Translations under genes and position numbers: made by a program
The notes under the pieces: model-generated
What the model saw: only the letters and a program-made list of their open reading frames with translations
The model's database searches: none
What the model was told of the DNA's origin: nothing
Assembly (NCBI GenBank): GCA_002317135.1
Contig: DCIX01000039.1
Span: 1-22,957, forward strand
Length of the DNA: 22,957 nt
From: Bacteroidales bacterium UBA1715
GTDB lineage: Bacteria; Bacteroidota; Bacteroidia; Bacteroidales; UBA1715
Direction of reading: 5' to 3'
In this document: positions 15,879-22,957 of the stretch, in pieces
How positions within the stretch are numbered: position 1 is the first letter of the stretch
Layout: every line of letters begins with the position of its first letter

Positions 15879-16253
15879 CTAATTCTCTATGAATTTAAAA
15901 TTCAATTTTAAGAACTTAGAATATTGATTACCAGACATTAACATATCCAAGTCTTCTTTTTCATAAAACCATTTAATTAAAATATCATGCTTCTCATAAT
16001 ATTTTTCGATTGTCAAAAACAATTTTGCCAATTGCTTAGAAGAGGAAGTGTTAAAATATTCAATTTTAATCTCGAAAGTAAAACTCTCGCGATCATTTTC
16101 ATTTAATGTCTTGTCAACCCACTCTAATACAGGTGCATAGAAATCTATGGCATTCTCAGGAAGAGATCTTCCAGAGATAGTAAATATGTGTGAATCCGCA
16201 CTAAAACTGATTTTCGGCGTGTCTTCTGTTTCTTCAATGAAATAATTCTCCAT
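15879..16253 (-). CDS. SiaC-family regulatory phosphoprotein (DUF1987)
   Basis: A 124-residue cytoplasmic protein. The pattern TPKISFSADSHIFTISGRS (12-30), PENAIDFYAPVLEW (32-45) and IEYFNTSSSKQL (64-75) is diagnostic of the DUF1987/SiaC family. In Pseudomonas, SiaC is phosphorylated at T68 by SiaB, dephosphorylated by the phosphatase SiaA, and in its free form activates the diguanylate cyclase SiaD; the matching residue here is T69 in YFNTSSSK. No SiaA, SiaB or cyclase is in the window, so the partners are unknown. The open frame runs 24 bases further upstream only to a TTG; the ATG at 16251-16253 begins at the conserved N-terminus and is my choice. It leads an operon with lgt. Confidence 0.85.
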   Translation of the reverse strand: MENYFIEETEDTPKISFSADSHIFTISGRSLPENAIDFYAPVLEWVDKTLNENDRESFTFEIKIEYFNTSSSKQLAKLFLTIEKYYEKHDILIKWFYEKEDLDMLMSGNQYSKFLKLNFKFIEN

Positions 16254-16308
16254 AATTTCTAAATTCAAATTGCACAAGAATGGTTAGTCACTCATTCATA
16301 GAACATTA

Positions 16309-16316
16309 CAAAAATA
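16309..16316 (-). promoter_or_regulatory. Possible -7 box of the SiaC-like/lgt operon
   Basis: Minus-strand TATTTTTG fits the consensus and lies 55 bases before the chosen ATG. The -33 element is not clear. Confidence 0.3.
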
Positions 16317-16359
16317 ATGATTTAATCACAACTTGTAGCGTTCTTTCCATAAATTTTAA

Positions 16360-16391
16360 AAAGAAACGCACATACCTTACGGCTGTGCGTT
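16360..16391 (-). terminator. Terminator of metY
   Basis: Stem AACGCACA (16365-16372) and TGTGCGTT (16384-16391) with an 11-base loop; on the minus strand it is followed by C and a T run. It starts about 10 bases after the metY stop. Confidence 0.8.
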
Positions 16392-16400
16392 CCATACTAT

Positions 16401-17678
16401 TTAAGCATTTAATGCTTGTTCAATATCTGCAATTATATCGTTTGCATTTTCAATACCAACAGAGAAACGGATTAAATCTGGACGAACTCCAGCTTCTACC
16501 AATTGTTCATCAGATAATTGTCTATGTGTATGAGATGCAGGGTGCAATACACATGTTCTTGCATCAGCAACGTGAGTTACTATACAGCACAATTTCAAAT
16601 TATCCATAAATCGAATAGCACGTTCTCTATCACCTTTCAAACCAAATGTAACAACACCGCAAGATTGACCATTTGTAAACTGTTTTTGAGCTAAAGCATA
16701 GTATTTATTTGATGGTAAACCACTATAATTAACCCATGCTACATTAGGATTTTTTTCCAAATATTCAGCTACCTTTTGTGCATTTTCACAATGGCGAGGA
16801 ACACGCAAATGCAATGTTTCCAAACCTAAATTCAATAAAAATGCATTGTTTGGCGAAGGAATAGAACCCAAATCACGCATCAATTGAACAGTTGCTTTTG
16901 TTATATAGGCCATCTTACCAAATGCTTTTGTGTAAGTCAACCCATGATACGATTCATCTGGTTCTGTCAAGCCTTTAAACTTATCGTGATATTGTTCCCA
17001 ATCGAAATTTCCGGAATCTACAATTACACCACCAACTTGTGTTGCATGACCATCCATATATTTCGTTGTTGAATGCATAACAATATCGGCACCAAACTCA
17101 AATGGACGACAGTTTATTGGTGTCGCAAAAGTGTTGTCTACAATCAATGGTACGCCATGATAGTGAGCTATTCGCGCAAATTTTTCAATATCCAATACAC
17201 TCAATACTGGATTGGCAATAGTTTCGCCAAATAATGCTTTCGTATTTGGACGAAAAGCCTTGCTAATTTCCTCTTCGCTGGCATCAGGATCAACAAATGT
17301 ACATTCTATACCAAGTTTTTTCATCGTTACAGCGAACAAATTGAATGTACCGCCATAAATGGTAGAAGACGAGATGAAATGGTCTCCTGCCTCACAAATA
17401 TTAAAAATTGAATAGAATGACGCAGCCTGTCCCGAAGAAGTTAAAATGGCACCAACACCACCTTCTAATTGAGCGATTTTGCTTGCAACGAAGTCATTCG
17501 TTGGATTTTGTAGTCTTGTATAGAAATAACCACTTGCCTTTAAATCGAACAAGTCAGCCATTTGCTCTGTAGAGCTATATTTAAATGTTGTACTCTGATA
17601 AATAGGCATTACTCTTGGTTCACCATTTTGTGGTTCATAACCAGCCTGCACACAAAGGGTTTCAATATTATTTTTCAT
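16401..17678 (-). CDS. metY: O-acetylhomoserine sulfhydrylase (aminocarboxypropyltransferase)
   Basis: PLP enzyme that makes homocysteine from O-acetylhomoserine and sulfide, in direct-sulfhydrylation methionine synthesis. The 425 residues match MetY rather than the shorter cystathionine enzymes (about 380-400). Motifs in my numbering: N-terminal ETLCVQAGYEP, YTRLQNPTNDFVASKIAQLEGG (abridged), SSGQAA, the PLP-contact DNTFATP (181-187), and the Schiff-base K206 in MHSTTKYMDGH; the C-terminus has FSVGIENANDIIADIEQAL. The frame extends ten codons upstream to a TTG, but the ATG at 17676-17678 begins at the family's N-terminus and lies just behind a promoter box, so I chose it. Cystathionine gamma-synthase is a less likely reading. 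Leader too short for a SAM riboswitch. Confidence 0.92.
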   Translation of the reverse strand: MKNNIETLCVQAGYEPQNGEPRVMPIYQSTTFKYSSTEQMADLFDLKASGYFYTRLQNPTNDFVASKIAQLEGGVGAILTSSGQAASFYSIFNICEAGDHFISSSTIYGGTFNLFAVTMKKLGIECTFVDPDASEEEISKAFRPNTKALFGETIANPVLSVLDIEKFARIAHYHGVPLIVDNTFATPINCRPFEFGADIVMHSTTKYMDGHATQVGGVIVDSGNFDWEQYHDKFKGLTEPDESYHGLTYTKAFGKMAYITKATVQLMRDLGSIPSPNNAFLLNLGLETLHLRVPRHCENAQKVAEYLEKNPNVAWVNYSGLPSNKYYALAQKQFTNGQSCGVVTFGLKGDRERAIRFMDNLKLCCIVTHVADARTCVLHPASHTHRQLSDEQLVEAGVRPDLIRFSVGIENANDIIADIEQALNA

Positions 17679-17696
17679 CGTTTTAATTTTATATGA

Positions 17697-17730
17697 CAAA
17701 GGTAACAATATTCACATACATTCAATCAAA
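17697..17730 (-). promoter_or_regulatory. Promoter of metY
   Basis: Minus-strand TACCTTTG (17697-17704) matches the -7 consensus; TTTG (17727-17730) or ATTG (17723-17726) lies 22 or 18 bases upstream. The box overlaps the would-be TTG start, which supports the shorter MetY. Confidence 0.55.
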
Positions 17731-17756
17731 AAAAAAGCCCGCCGAAGCGAGCTTTT
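17731..17756 (-). terminator. Terminator of the GH44 operon
   Basis: On the minus strand AAAAGC-T-CGC, a TTCG tetraloop and GCG-G-GCTTTT form a nine- to ten-pair stem with one G-U pair, followed by a long T run (plus-strand A at 17728-17736). It starts 22 bases after the last gene of the GH44 operon. The stable cUUCGg loop makes it a strong intrinsic terminator. Confidence 0.88.
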
Positions 17757-17778
17757 CTTCATATAATTATTTATAACA

Positions 17779-18885
17779 CTATTTCACAAACTTAGCTGTT
17801 CCTTCTGCAGTTTGAACGAAATAAACACCTGCAGGTAAATCACTAATATTCAATTCTTCCTTAGCCGATTTTACTGTTTGACCAAGAATGTCAAGAATAA
17901 CGATTCTTCCTTCTGAATACACCACGCCATTAACAATTTCTACAGAACCCTCACCTGCAATAGTTTCAATTGCAGTAAATTCTGAAGCGTCATCACGTGT
18001 TAATGTGTTACCAACAGTCAAATCTTTAATATAGATTTCTGACACTTGACCTTTTGTTGAAACATCACAGTTAATATAAACCTCTATACCAATAATTCTT
18101 GATGGATCTAGTTTTAAACCAAATGTTGGTTGAGCATCAAATTGAATACCATTCCACCAAGTATTATTTCCATCTTCTAAGATACCACTACAAGTACCAT
18201 AGATATATCCATCAAAAATATAATCTTGTAATTCATCCAACGCACCATCTGGATCATTATCAGGATCGGCATATAACAAAATACATTCATTCCATGCCTT
18301 TTCATCTCTTGGTGCATACGAACTTACTTTTTCTAGACCATCAGTACAGATATAACCTTCTTTTGTTGTTTTACGACCTTTAATATCCCACAAGTCAACA
18401 CGTAAGTTGATAGATGCATCACCTAATGCTTGGTATTTAAATGAAATAAGTCTGTTTGCTGGATCAGAGAAATCTACAGAATTACCTTTTGCTGTACGAT
18501 GACAACCGTCTGCCCATTCCTCTCCTGTGATTGGGTTTACCAATTGCCAATTATCGCTTGCACAATTAGCAGGATAAGCCCATTCCATCCAACTCATACC
18601 AAATTTTTCATATGATCTTGTCTTTTCATATCGAACATGAAATACATCACCATCTGTTTCAATAGAATATCCAGCATCCTTATCTTCCACTTTCATACCA
18701 TTCTTTGGAGTCAACCCCGTAAGACCTTTTACATTAGTCGTTTGGTCGTCAACCTCCCACCAACTATCATATTGTTCATAGTTAGCCTCAAACTCTTTCC
18801 AATATGTTGCCGGAATAGTAGTTTGTTGTGCAGAAACTCCTAATGTCAAGCAAATTCCTGCAATTAATGATACACCTCTCTTCAT
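17779..18885 (-). CDS. T9SS-secreted probable carbohydrate-binding protein
   Basis: A 368-residue protein with a signal peptide (residues 1-19, cut near VSAQQ). Residues 25-295 look like one or two beta-sandwich domains rich in Trp and Tyr; the closing stretch IIGIEVYIN ... SEIYIKDLTVG (264-292) resembles the last strands of galactose-binding-like CBM folds (CBM11/30-like). An acidic DPDNDPDG (207-214) could bind calcium. Residues 313-368 are a type A T9SS sorting domain (VVYSEGRIVILDILGQTVKS, LPAGVYFVQT, KFVK at the end). No catalytic motif is seen. It lies 62 bases after the GH44 gene on the same strand and ends at a strong terminator, so it probably helps that enzyme bind its polymer (inference). 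I do not recognise an exact family. Confidence 0.6.
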   Translation of the reverse strand: MKRGVSLIAGICLTLGVSAQQTTIPATYWKEFEANYEQYDSWWEVDDQTTNVKGLTGLTPKNGMKVEDKDAGYSIETDGDVFHVRYEKTRSYEKFGMSWMEWAYPANCASDNWQLVNPITGEEWADGCHRTAKGNSVDFSDPANRLISFKYQALGDASINLRVDLWDIKGRKTTKEGYICTDGLEKVSSYAPRDEKAWNECILLYADPDNDPDGALDELQDYIFDGYIYGTCSGILEDGNNTWWNGIQFDAQPTFGLKLDPSRIIGIEVYINCDVSTKGQVSEIYIKDLTVGNTLTRDDASEFTAIETIAGEGSVEIVNGVVYSEGRIVILDILGQTVKSAKEELNISDLPAGVYFVQTAEGTAKFVK

Positions 18886-18914
18886 ACCTAAATAATTTTT
18901 ATTGTTTATTAAAA

Positions 18915-18922
18915 CAAATATA
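18915..18922 (-). promoter_or_regulatory. Possible internal -7 box before the carbohydrate-binding protein gene
   Basis: Minus-strand TATATTTG fits the consensus and lies 30 bases before the ATG of the T9SS protein gene. No -33 element is seen, so read-through from the GH44 gene remains likely. Confidence 0.3.
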
Positions 18923-18947
18923 CAACATTAATCGTGTATTTGATACA

Positions 18948-21900
18948 CTATCGTACAATTATTTTCTTAACAATGCTTGAATTATCTTTTGTTACAATTA
19001 TAGAATAAGTTCCTTCTTTTGAAAGGATGATTGTTTTTTCCCCTTGACAATCTCCTTTCGATACTAGAGAACCATTCGATGCAATAACCTTGTATGAAAC
19101 TAATTCAGAAGAAGATAATACAATTGGTTGGTTGATTTGAGCAGGAACAGGACTTACCTTTACCTCGTTTTGCAATTCTTCTACAGCTGTTGGTTCTGGC
19201 TCTGGAGCCTTGTAAATCAAAGAAGAATTGTTCACAATCGCCAATGTTGTATCTGCAACAAAACCTCCATCAGCAGAAGTTAAGGCTGTCGAATTAAATC
19301 GCATTGATAATGTGCTTCCTTTATAAACGACTGTATCAAAATAGAAGTTTAGAACAGCATCTGAATTAAAATCAAATGATTTTACCGCAATCGAAGCTGT
19401 ATCATTGCATGTTATTACAACTTCTGATGACTCTGGAAATGTAGCAATATTTGTATTGAAGAACACCATCATTTTGTCACCTGTTTTACTTACTTGTGCC
19501 TTTGTAATAGTTGTAACAGGATATTTTTCTTCGTCAACAAATTGAATATAATTCACATTGAAACCACTCGCAACTATCGACATTGTAATTTCATGTTCAC
19601 CAGCTTTCAAAGGCAATACACGATACACATCTTTCCACGTTGAAAAACTTCTTGTTGAAGGCAATGTCATGTGATATTCTACACCATCCAAAATAAAGTT
19701 TAGTGCACCATTACTTTCCGAAGAATAACGGACATATACTGTGTAGTTTTTATCTTCTGGTACATCTATTTTATACGTATAGAAGTCATTTATACTAATA
19801 TAGCCAAGAGATGAACCATTACCCAATGAAGATGTATCGGAACATTCTTCAACTACAGGAGTTCCTACACAAGACCAATATTGTTCTGCCTGAATAACAC
19901 CTGGAATTGGAGTTAATACAGCACCCATGTCTTGCAAAGTATTTTCTATCTTTTGATCAAAACTTTCCAAGAAACCATTGTGGATAGTTGCAAGTTTACC
20001 TTCGTCTTTAAACGACAATGTATAATCCACACCTGCAACCAACGCATCTTTCATAGATAGCGTGATAAATCTTCTGTATTCATTATAAGATGCTTCAAAT
20101 GATTGACTATTACCACTACCATCTATCACAGAAAAACCAACATTTGTATAATCAACATCCGGTTTCAAATTTGACGAGAAATAAATTTTAACTGTAAAAT
20201 TATCTTCTATTCTTACGGAATCAATTACAGGAGAATAATTACCTCCACCATCTAACTCAACAGAGAAATCACTTACCATTGTTCCGTCTAATGCGGAAAG
20301 ATTACTGTTTGATACACTTGAAACAACAGTTTGCAGATATCGTAATATTCTCTCAGATGAATATACCATAATATCATAATCAGAATTTTCAGATTTTTTT
20401 ACAGAATCTATAGCTATACTTTCTTCGTTTTGGAATAACTGCAATCCTGCATTATCTGTAATAGCACCAACTTTTCTCGAAAAGCTTAAAGTAACTATCT
20501 TACCTATTTCATCAACTTGTGAAGATACTACATAAAACTCTGAACCGTTAATTTCATTGTACACAGAAATAGTATCAAACAATGCAATCGGAAGATTTGA
20601 TTGACCAATTACATTTTCACCTCTATATGAAACGGTAATATTTTTATCAGTTGCTTTTATCGCATTAACAAGTTTCAATAATGCCGTATTATTCTCAAAT
20701 GAAACAGATGAAATTTCTGAATTATTACCATCAACTACAACCGAAAACTCATCTTTAGCTGCAGATGCTGTTTTCACAGAAAGTTTGTCTGTAAAGTTCA
20801 AAATAATTACAGAATTATCTGAATCTTCAACTTTTGCATCAACCAATGTGGTTTGAGGAACAGCGTCTAAGATAATATGTACTGCCGAATATGCTGGAAT
20901 TGCATAAGAGAATGCACCATTTTCAACTTTGTCAACATTGTCTAGTTGAATTATCTTTGCCGATTGTTGCCCAAAACCATAAACAAGACCTGCTGAATAT
21001 AATCCGTTTTCTATTTTAAATTCTGTGTTTTGAGAGTCCTTAGTTTTATTTACCACAATAATATGCAGATTTCCTTTTTCATCTAAAGAAGCAAAACTAG
21101 AAAGAGCAGCTGTGTCACTTTGTTGTGCAAAAACTGATGTCTCACCAAATTTACCACCTTCCGCATCATAATTTAAATATAGGTCGTATGCCGAAGTAGA
21201 ATAATTTTTAAAGATGTCCCATTTACATGCCAAATAAACATCTTCACGGCCAAACACACCTAATACATCCACCAAACAAAGACCTCCCGACCAATGTTCT
21301 TCTGCATCATACTCAAACTCAGTAAATGCAATCTTCATTGCTGGATTAAAATTCTCTATTGATTTTTTTATCTTAGGAATAATTGCTCTACCACCTTGTG
21401 AACATACATACGACGGACTTCCATTAGCTCCATAATAAGTATATTTAGAATCCCACAATCCGCGTGGTGCTTGAAGACGAGCTTCAATCATGTCATCTGT
21501 AATCAAATCATTCTTTGTTGTACTAATTGCAGTACTTTCTACATTAACAATTCTTTTCTTCGTAACTAATCCATACGATTCTGGATACCAATGGAATGCA
21601 ATTGCATCAACAGGACGAAGACCTGTTTCCTTTTCATAGCGACATAATGTATCCAAGTAATAATCCACAAACCAAGAATATTTTGCAGGATATCCTTCAC
21701 GCGTACTTAATTTATAATACTTATTCCATTGTATAGCATTCATTCCCCACATATAGGCATCTGACCAACCAAAGAACATAGGACCAAAAACTTCCGTACC
21801 CGGAGCCAATGTCTTAACAACAGAAGAAATAGAAATTGTCTTTGATACTAATTCTTCAGGTGTTGTTTGTGCAGGGTGCATACGTGCGTGAGTACTGCTC

Positions 21901-22487
21901 CATAGATATGGTTCGTTATCTACAGCATAGGCAGAAATACCGCCATCTCCTGGTTTACCTAACTTAGTTGTAAGATAATTCACTAACTCGTCGATGTACA
22001 CAGTATCGTCGTCTGCATCTGGAGTTAATGTATATGGTTTTGATTTGTGGAAAGATATTGCTTTCCAACGTGAACTAGGAGCAACGTCACTTTCAGAAAC
22101 TACTCCCTTTGTATCTGCAGCAACATATCCTGCCGCCTGTATAGATACCAAACTAAATTGACCATTCTTATCAGCAGTCTTTACTGCATTTAATATAGGA
22201 TATGCTGGTGTATTTTTACCTGATCCTGATGCATCATAGAAATTATCTGATGTAAAAGAATAGTCATTACCGCTATTCGATGCATTATTTTCCCAGTTGT
22301 AACTAGTACTTCTATTTCCTCCCCAACGAGTAGCAGTAGAATTTTCATACGCTTCATTTGTTCCATAAATATATGGACTAATAGTGTGTACATTCGCTTT
22401 AACATCAACTGTTACAGTTTTTTGAGCGAACAATGATCCTGGCATCATGCCTGCTACAAGTAGAAGACTTTTAGTAAATTTATTCAT
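18948..22487 (-). CDS. Multidomain GH44 endoglucanase/xyloglucanase secreted by T9SS
   Basis: A 1179-residue extracellular enzyme, predicted to cut beta-1,4-glucans (cellulose, xyloglucan or mixed linkages). Signal peptide at 1-21. The GH44 catalytic region covers about 24-540: RWGGNRSTSYNWENNASN (54-71), the general acid E192 in AVDNEPYLW, FHWYPESYG (298-306) and the nucleophile E390 in FTEFEYDAEEHWSGG. After it come three Ig-like repeats (about 547-645, 650-748, 753-850), a CBM6-like carbohydrate-binding module (862-985: VIQAEQYW, TVYVRYSSE, WKDVYRVLPLKAGEHEITM, NVNYIQF), a fourth Ig-like domain (992-1092), a PEPEP linker (1095-1099) and a T9SS sorting domain (1108-1179, ending KKIIVR). All key catalytic residues are present. 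An 83-residue unknown gene ends 8 bases upstream. No SusC/SusD pair is near. Confidence 0.92.
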   Translation of the reverse strand: MNKFTKSLLLVAGMMPGSLFAQKTVTVDVKANVHTISPYIYGTNEAYENSTATRWGGNRSTSYNWENNASNSGNDYSFTSDNFYDASGSGKNTPAYPILNAVKTADKNGQFSLVSIQAAGYVAADTKGVVSESDVAPSSRWKAISFHKSKPYTLTPDADDDTVYIDELVNYLTTKLGKPGDGGISAYAVDNEPYLWSSTHARMHPAQTTPEELVSKTISISSVVKTLAPGTEVFGPMFFGWSDAYMWGMNAIQWNKYYKLSTREGYPAKYSWFVDYYLDTLCRYEKETGLRPVDAIAFHWYPESYGLVTKKRIVNVESTAISTTKNDLITDDMIEARLQAPRGLWDSKYTYYGANGSPSYVCSQGGRAIIPKIKKSIENFNPAMKIAFTEFEYDAEEHWSGGLCLVDVLGVFGREDVYLACKWDIFKNYSTSAYDLYLNYDAEGGKFGETSVFAQQSDTAALSSFASLDEKGNLHIIVVNKTKDSQNTEFKIENGLYSAGLVYGFGQQSAKIIQLDNVDKVENGAFSYAIPAYSAVHIILDAVPQTTLVDAKVEDSDNSVIILNFTDKLSVKTASAAKDEFSVVVDGNNSEISSVSFENNTALLKLVNAIKATDKNITVSYRGENVIGQSNLPIALFDTISVYNEINGSEFYVVSSQVDEIGKIVTLSFSRKVGAITDNAGLQLFQNEESIAIDSVKKSENSDYDIMVYSSERILRYLQTVVSSVSNSNLSALDGTMVSDFSVELDGGGNYSPVIDSVRIEDNFTVKIYFSSNLKPDVDYTNVGFSVIDGSGNSQSFEASYNEYRRFITLSMKDALVAGVDYTLSFKDEGKLATIHNGFLESFDQKIENTLQDMGAVLTPIPGVIQAEQYWSCVGTPVVEECSDTSSLGNGSSLGYISINDFYTYKIDVPEDKNYTVYVRYSSESNGALNFILDGVEYHMTLPSTRSFSTWKDVYRVLPLKAGEHEITMSIVASGFNVNYIQFVDEEKYPVTTITKAQVSKTGDKMMVFFNTNIATFPESSEVVITCNDTASIAVKSFDFNSDAVLNFYFDTVVYKGSTLSMRFNSTALTSADGGFVADTTLAIVNNSSLIYKAPEPEPTAVEELQNEVKVSPVPAQINQPIVLSSSELVSYKVIASNGSLVSKGDCQGEKTIILSKEGTYSIIVTKDNSSIVKKIIVR

Positions 22488-22495
22488 AGTTTTTA

Positions 22496-22747
22496 TTATA
22501 AGGTAGTATTTGGTAGTTCCTCTTTTTCTGTTTTATTTTCAGTCTTAGATTCTGAATCAAATGGACTATTTGTAGTAATAGTTCCATCGGCTAATTCGTA
22601 ATAAATTTTACCATCAACAGAATACACCAATGGTATCCCCTTTTTTCGGTTTTCCTCTTGTGCTTTACGCACAGCTTGGTTTCCTATTGATTCTATCTCA
22701 AATCCTTTAAGGTATAAATTCAAATCTTCAAATTTTTTAACTTCCAT
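22496..22747 (-). CDS. Small hypothetical protein heading the GH44 operon
   Basis: An 83-residue soluble protein without signal peptide. Residues 24-58 (NQAVRKAQEENRKKGIPLVYSVDGKIYYELADGTI, shown only in part: a charged helix with KAQEENRKKG, then VYSVDGKIYYEL and DGTI) resemble small Bacteroidota proteins sometimes found as antitoxin-like partners, but I cannot name a family, and no toxin gene lies beside it. The tail from residue 60 is Ser/Glu/Lys-rich and probably disordered. The stop comes 8 bases before the GH44 start, so the two are likely co-transcribed and perhaps translationally linked. A cytoplasmic protein ahead of a secreted glucanase is odd; it could be a regulator, an antitoxin relic, or simply a chance neighbour. 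Confidence 0.55.
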   Translation of the reverse strand: MEVKKFEDLNLYLKGFEIESIGNQAVRKAQEENRKKGIPLVYSVDGKIYYELADGTITTNSPFDSESKTENKTEKEELPNTTL

Positions 22748-22830
22748 AATTGTCTATTAAAAACAACTGCGTATTTTCTCTTTTTCTATTCTATTTCGGC
22801 TTCTTTCTTCACCTAATTCTTCAAACTCCA

Positions 22831-22838
22831 CAAATATA
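22831..22838 (-). promoter_or_regulatory. Possible -7 box of the GH44 operon
   Basis: Minus-strand TATATTTG fits the consensus, 83 bases before the ATG of the 83-aa gene. A TTTG at 22853-22856 is only 14 bases upstream, shorter than usual, so support is partial. The leader of about 75 bases is T-, A- and C-rich on the plus strand with no obvious structure. Confidence 0.35.
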
Positions 22839-22890
22839 TAAATTTTCTGTTTCAAAAAACTATTGTTTTTTACTGAGTAGCATAAAAAGA

Positions 22891-22918
22891 AAAGGCTGTC
22901 CTTTTCAGAACAGCCTTT
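22891..22918 (-). terminator. Terminator of the gene at the right edge
   Basis: Stem AAAGGCTGT (22891-22899) and ACAGCCTTT (22910-22918) with a 10-base loop; reading on the minus strand it ends in TTTTCTTTTT. It lies 20 bases past the stop codon at 22939-22941. Confidence 0.8.
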
Positions 22919-22938
22919 CACTTTATCTATTAGATAGA

Positions 22939-22957
22939 CTATCGTACCAATGTCACG
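22939..22957 (-). CDS. C-terminal end of a possible T9SS substrate (partial)
   Basis: Minus-strand reading from the window edge gives VTLVR followed by TAG, 20 bases before an intrinsic terminator. Endings of the type K-V-x-V-R are typical of T9SS sorting domains, as in the GH44 protein here (KKIIVR). Only five codons are visible, so both the frame and the assignment are tentative. Confidence 0.35.

Noticed and set aside
16254..16277. TTG start for the SiaC-like gene
   Set aside because: The ATG eight codons later matches the family's N-terminus; the extra codons carry no conserved sequence.
17679..17708. TTG start for metY
   Set aside because: The stretch contains a consensus -7 box, and the family N-terminus begins at the ATG 17676-17678.
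17679..17730. SAM riboswitch upstream of metY
   Set aside because: The predicted leader is about 12 bases, too short for any known SAM riboswitch.
22496..22747. Complete toxin-antitoxin module
   Set aside because: The small protein is only vaguely antitoxin-like, and no toxin-sized frame lies beside it.

Overview
The window is about 23 kb of AT-rich (roughly 35-37% G+C by eye) bacterial chromosome from the phylum Bacteroidota, most likely order Bacteroidales. The evidence is: promoters of the Bacteroidota type (TAnnTTTG at -7, TTTG or TTG about 20 bases upstream) in front of many genes; several secreted proteins ending in type IX secretion system (T9SS) sorting domains; a DUF1573 protein, a SiaC/DUF1987 protein and a small Bacteroidota-type XRE regulator. 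A Paludibacteraceae-like or related fibre-degrading anaerobe would fit, but that is inference. I see no rRNA, tRNA, CRISPR array, insertion sequence or phage gene. No stretch above 300 bases lacks a gene.

Layout. (1) 1-490: terminator, small XRE regulator and an inverted repeat over its promoter. (2) 491-3839, minus: an operon of a T9SS-tailed polysaccharide deacetylase, a TPR-like/CAP protein and RNase HII (rnhB), joined by one-base TAATG stop/start overlaps. (3) 3976-5334, plus: dGTPase (dgt), meeting tail-to-tail a LysR regulator (5331-6218) that is divergent from an AspT/YidE-family transporter (6363-8015). (4) 8019-9758: a long hairpin, a bidirectional terminator, leuB and a DUF1573 protein. 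(5) 9886-11422: an ATP-grasp protein of unknown substrate and, convergent, a secreted BOF (OB-fold) protein. (6) 11536-14737, plus: histidine kinase, response regulator and beta-phosphoglucomutase, then sufE and a SufT-like DUF59 gene from their own promoter. (7) 14810-17678, minus: SiaC-like protein with lgt, and metY. (8) 17779-22747, minus: an 83-aa unknown protein, a 1179-aa multidomain GH44 glucanase and a T9SS-secreted probable carbohydrate-binding protein, closed by a strong terminator. (9) At the right edge the last codons of another possible T9SS substrate.

How the genes work together. Most of the window is housekeeping: nucleotide sanitation (dgt, rnhB), Fe-S assembly (sufE, sufT-like), sulfur and branched-chain amino acid synthesis (metY, leuB), lipoprotein maturation (lgt). 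The accessory part is extracellular carbohydrate work through T9SS: the GH44 enzyme with its CBM6-like module, the co-directional carbohydrate-binding-like protein and the deacetylase. None is beside a SusC/SusD pair, so this is not a classical polysaccharide utilisation locus. Three proteins had over-extended TTG starts that I moved to the next ATG (DUF1573, SiaC-like, MetY).
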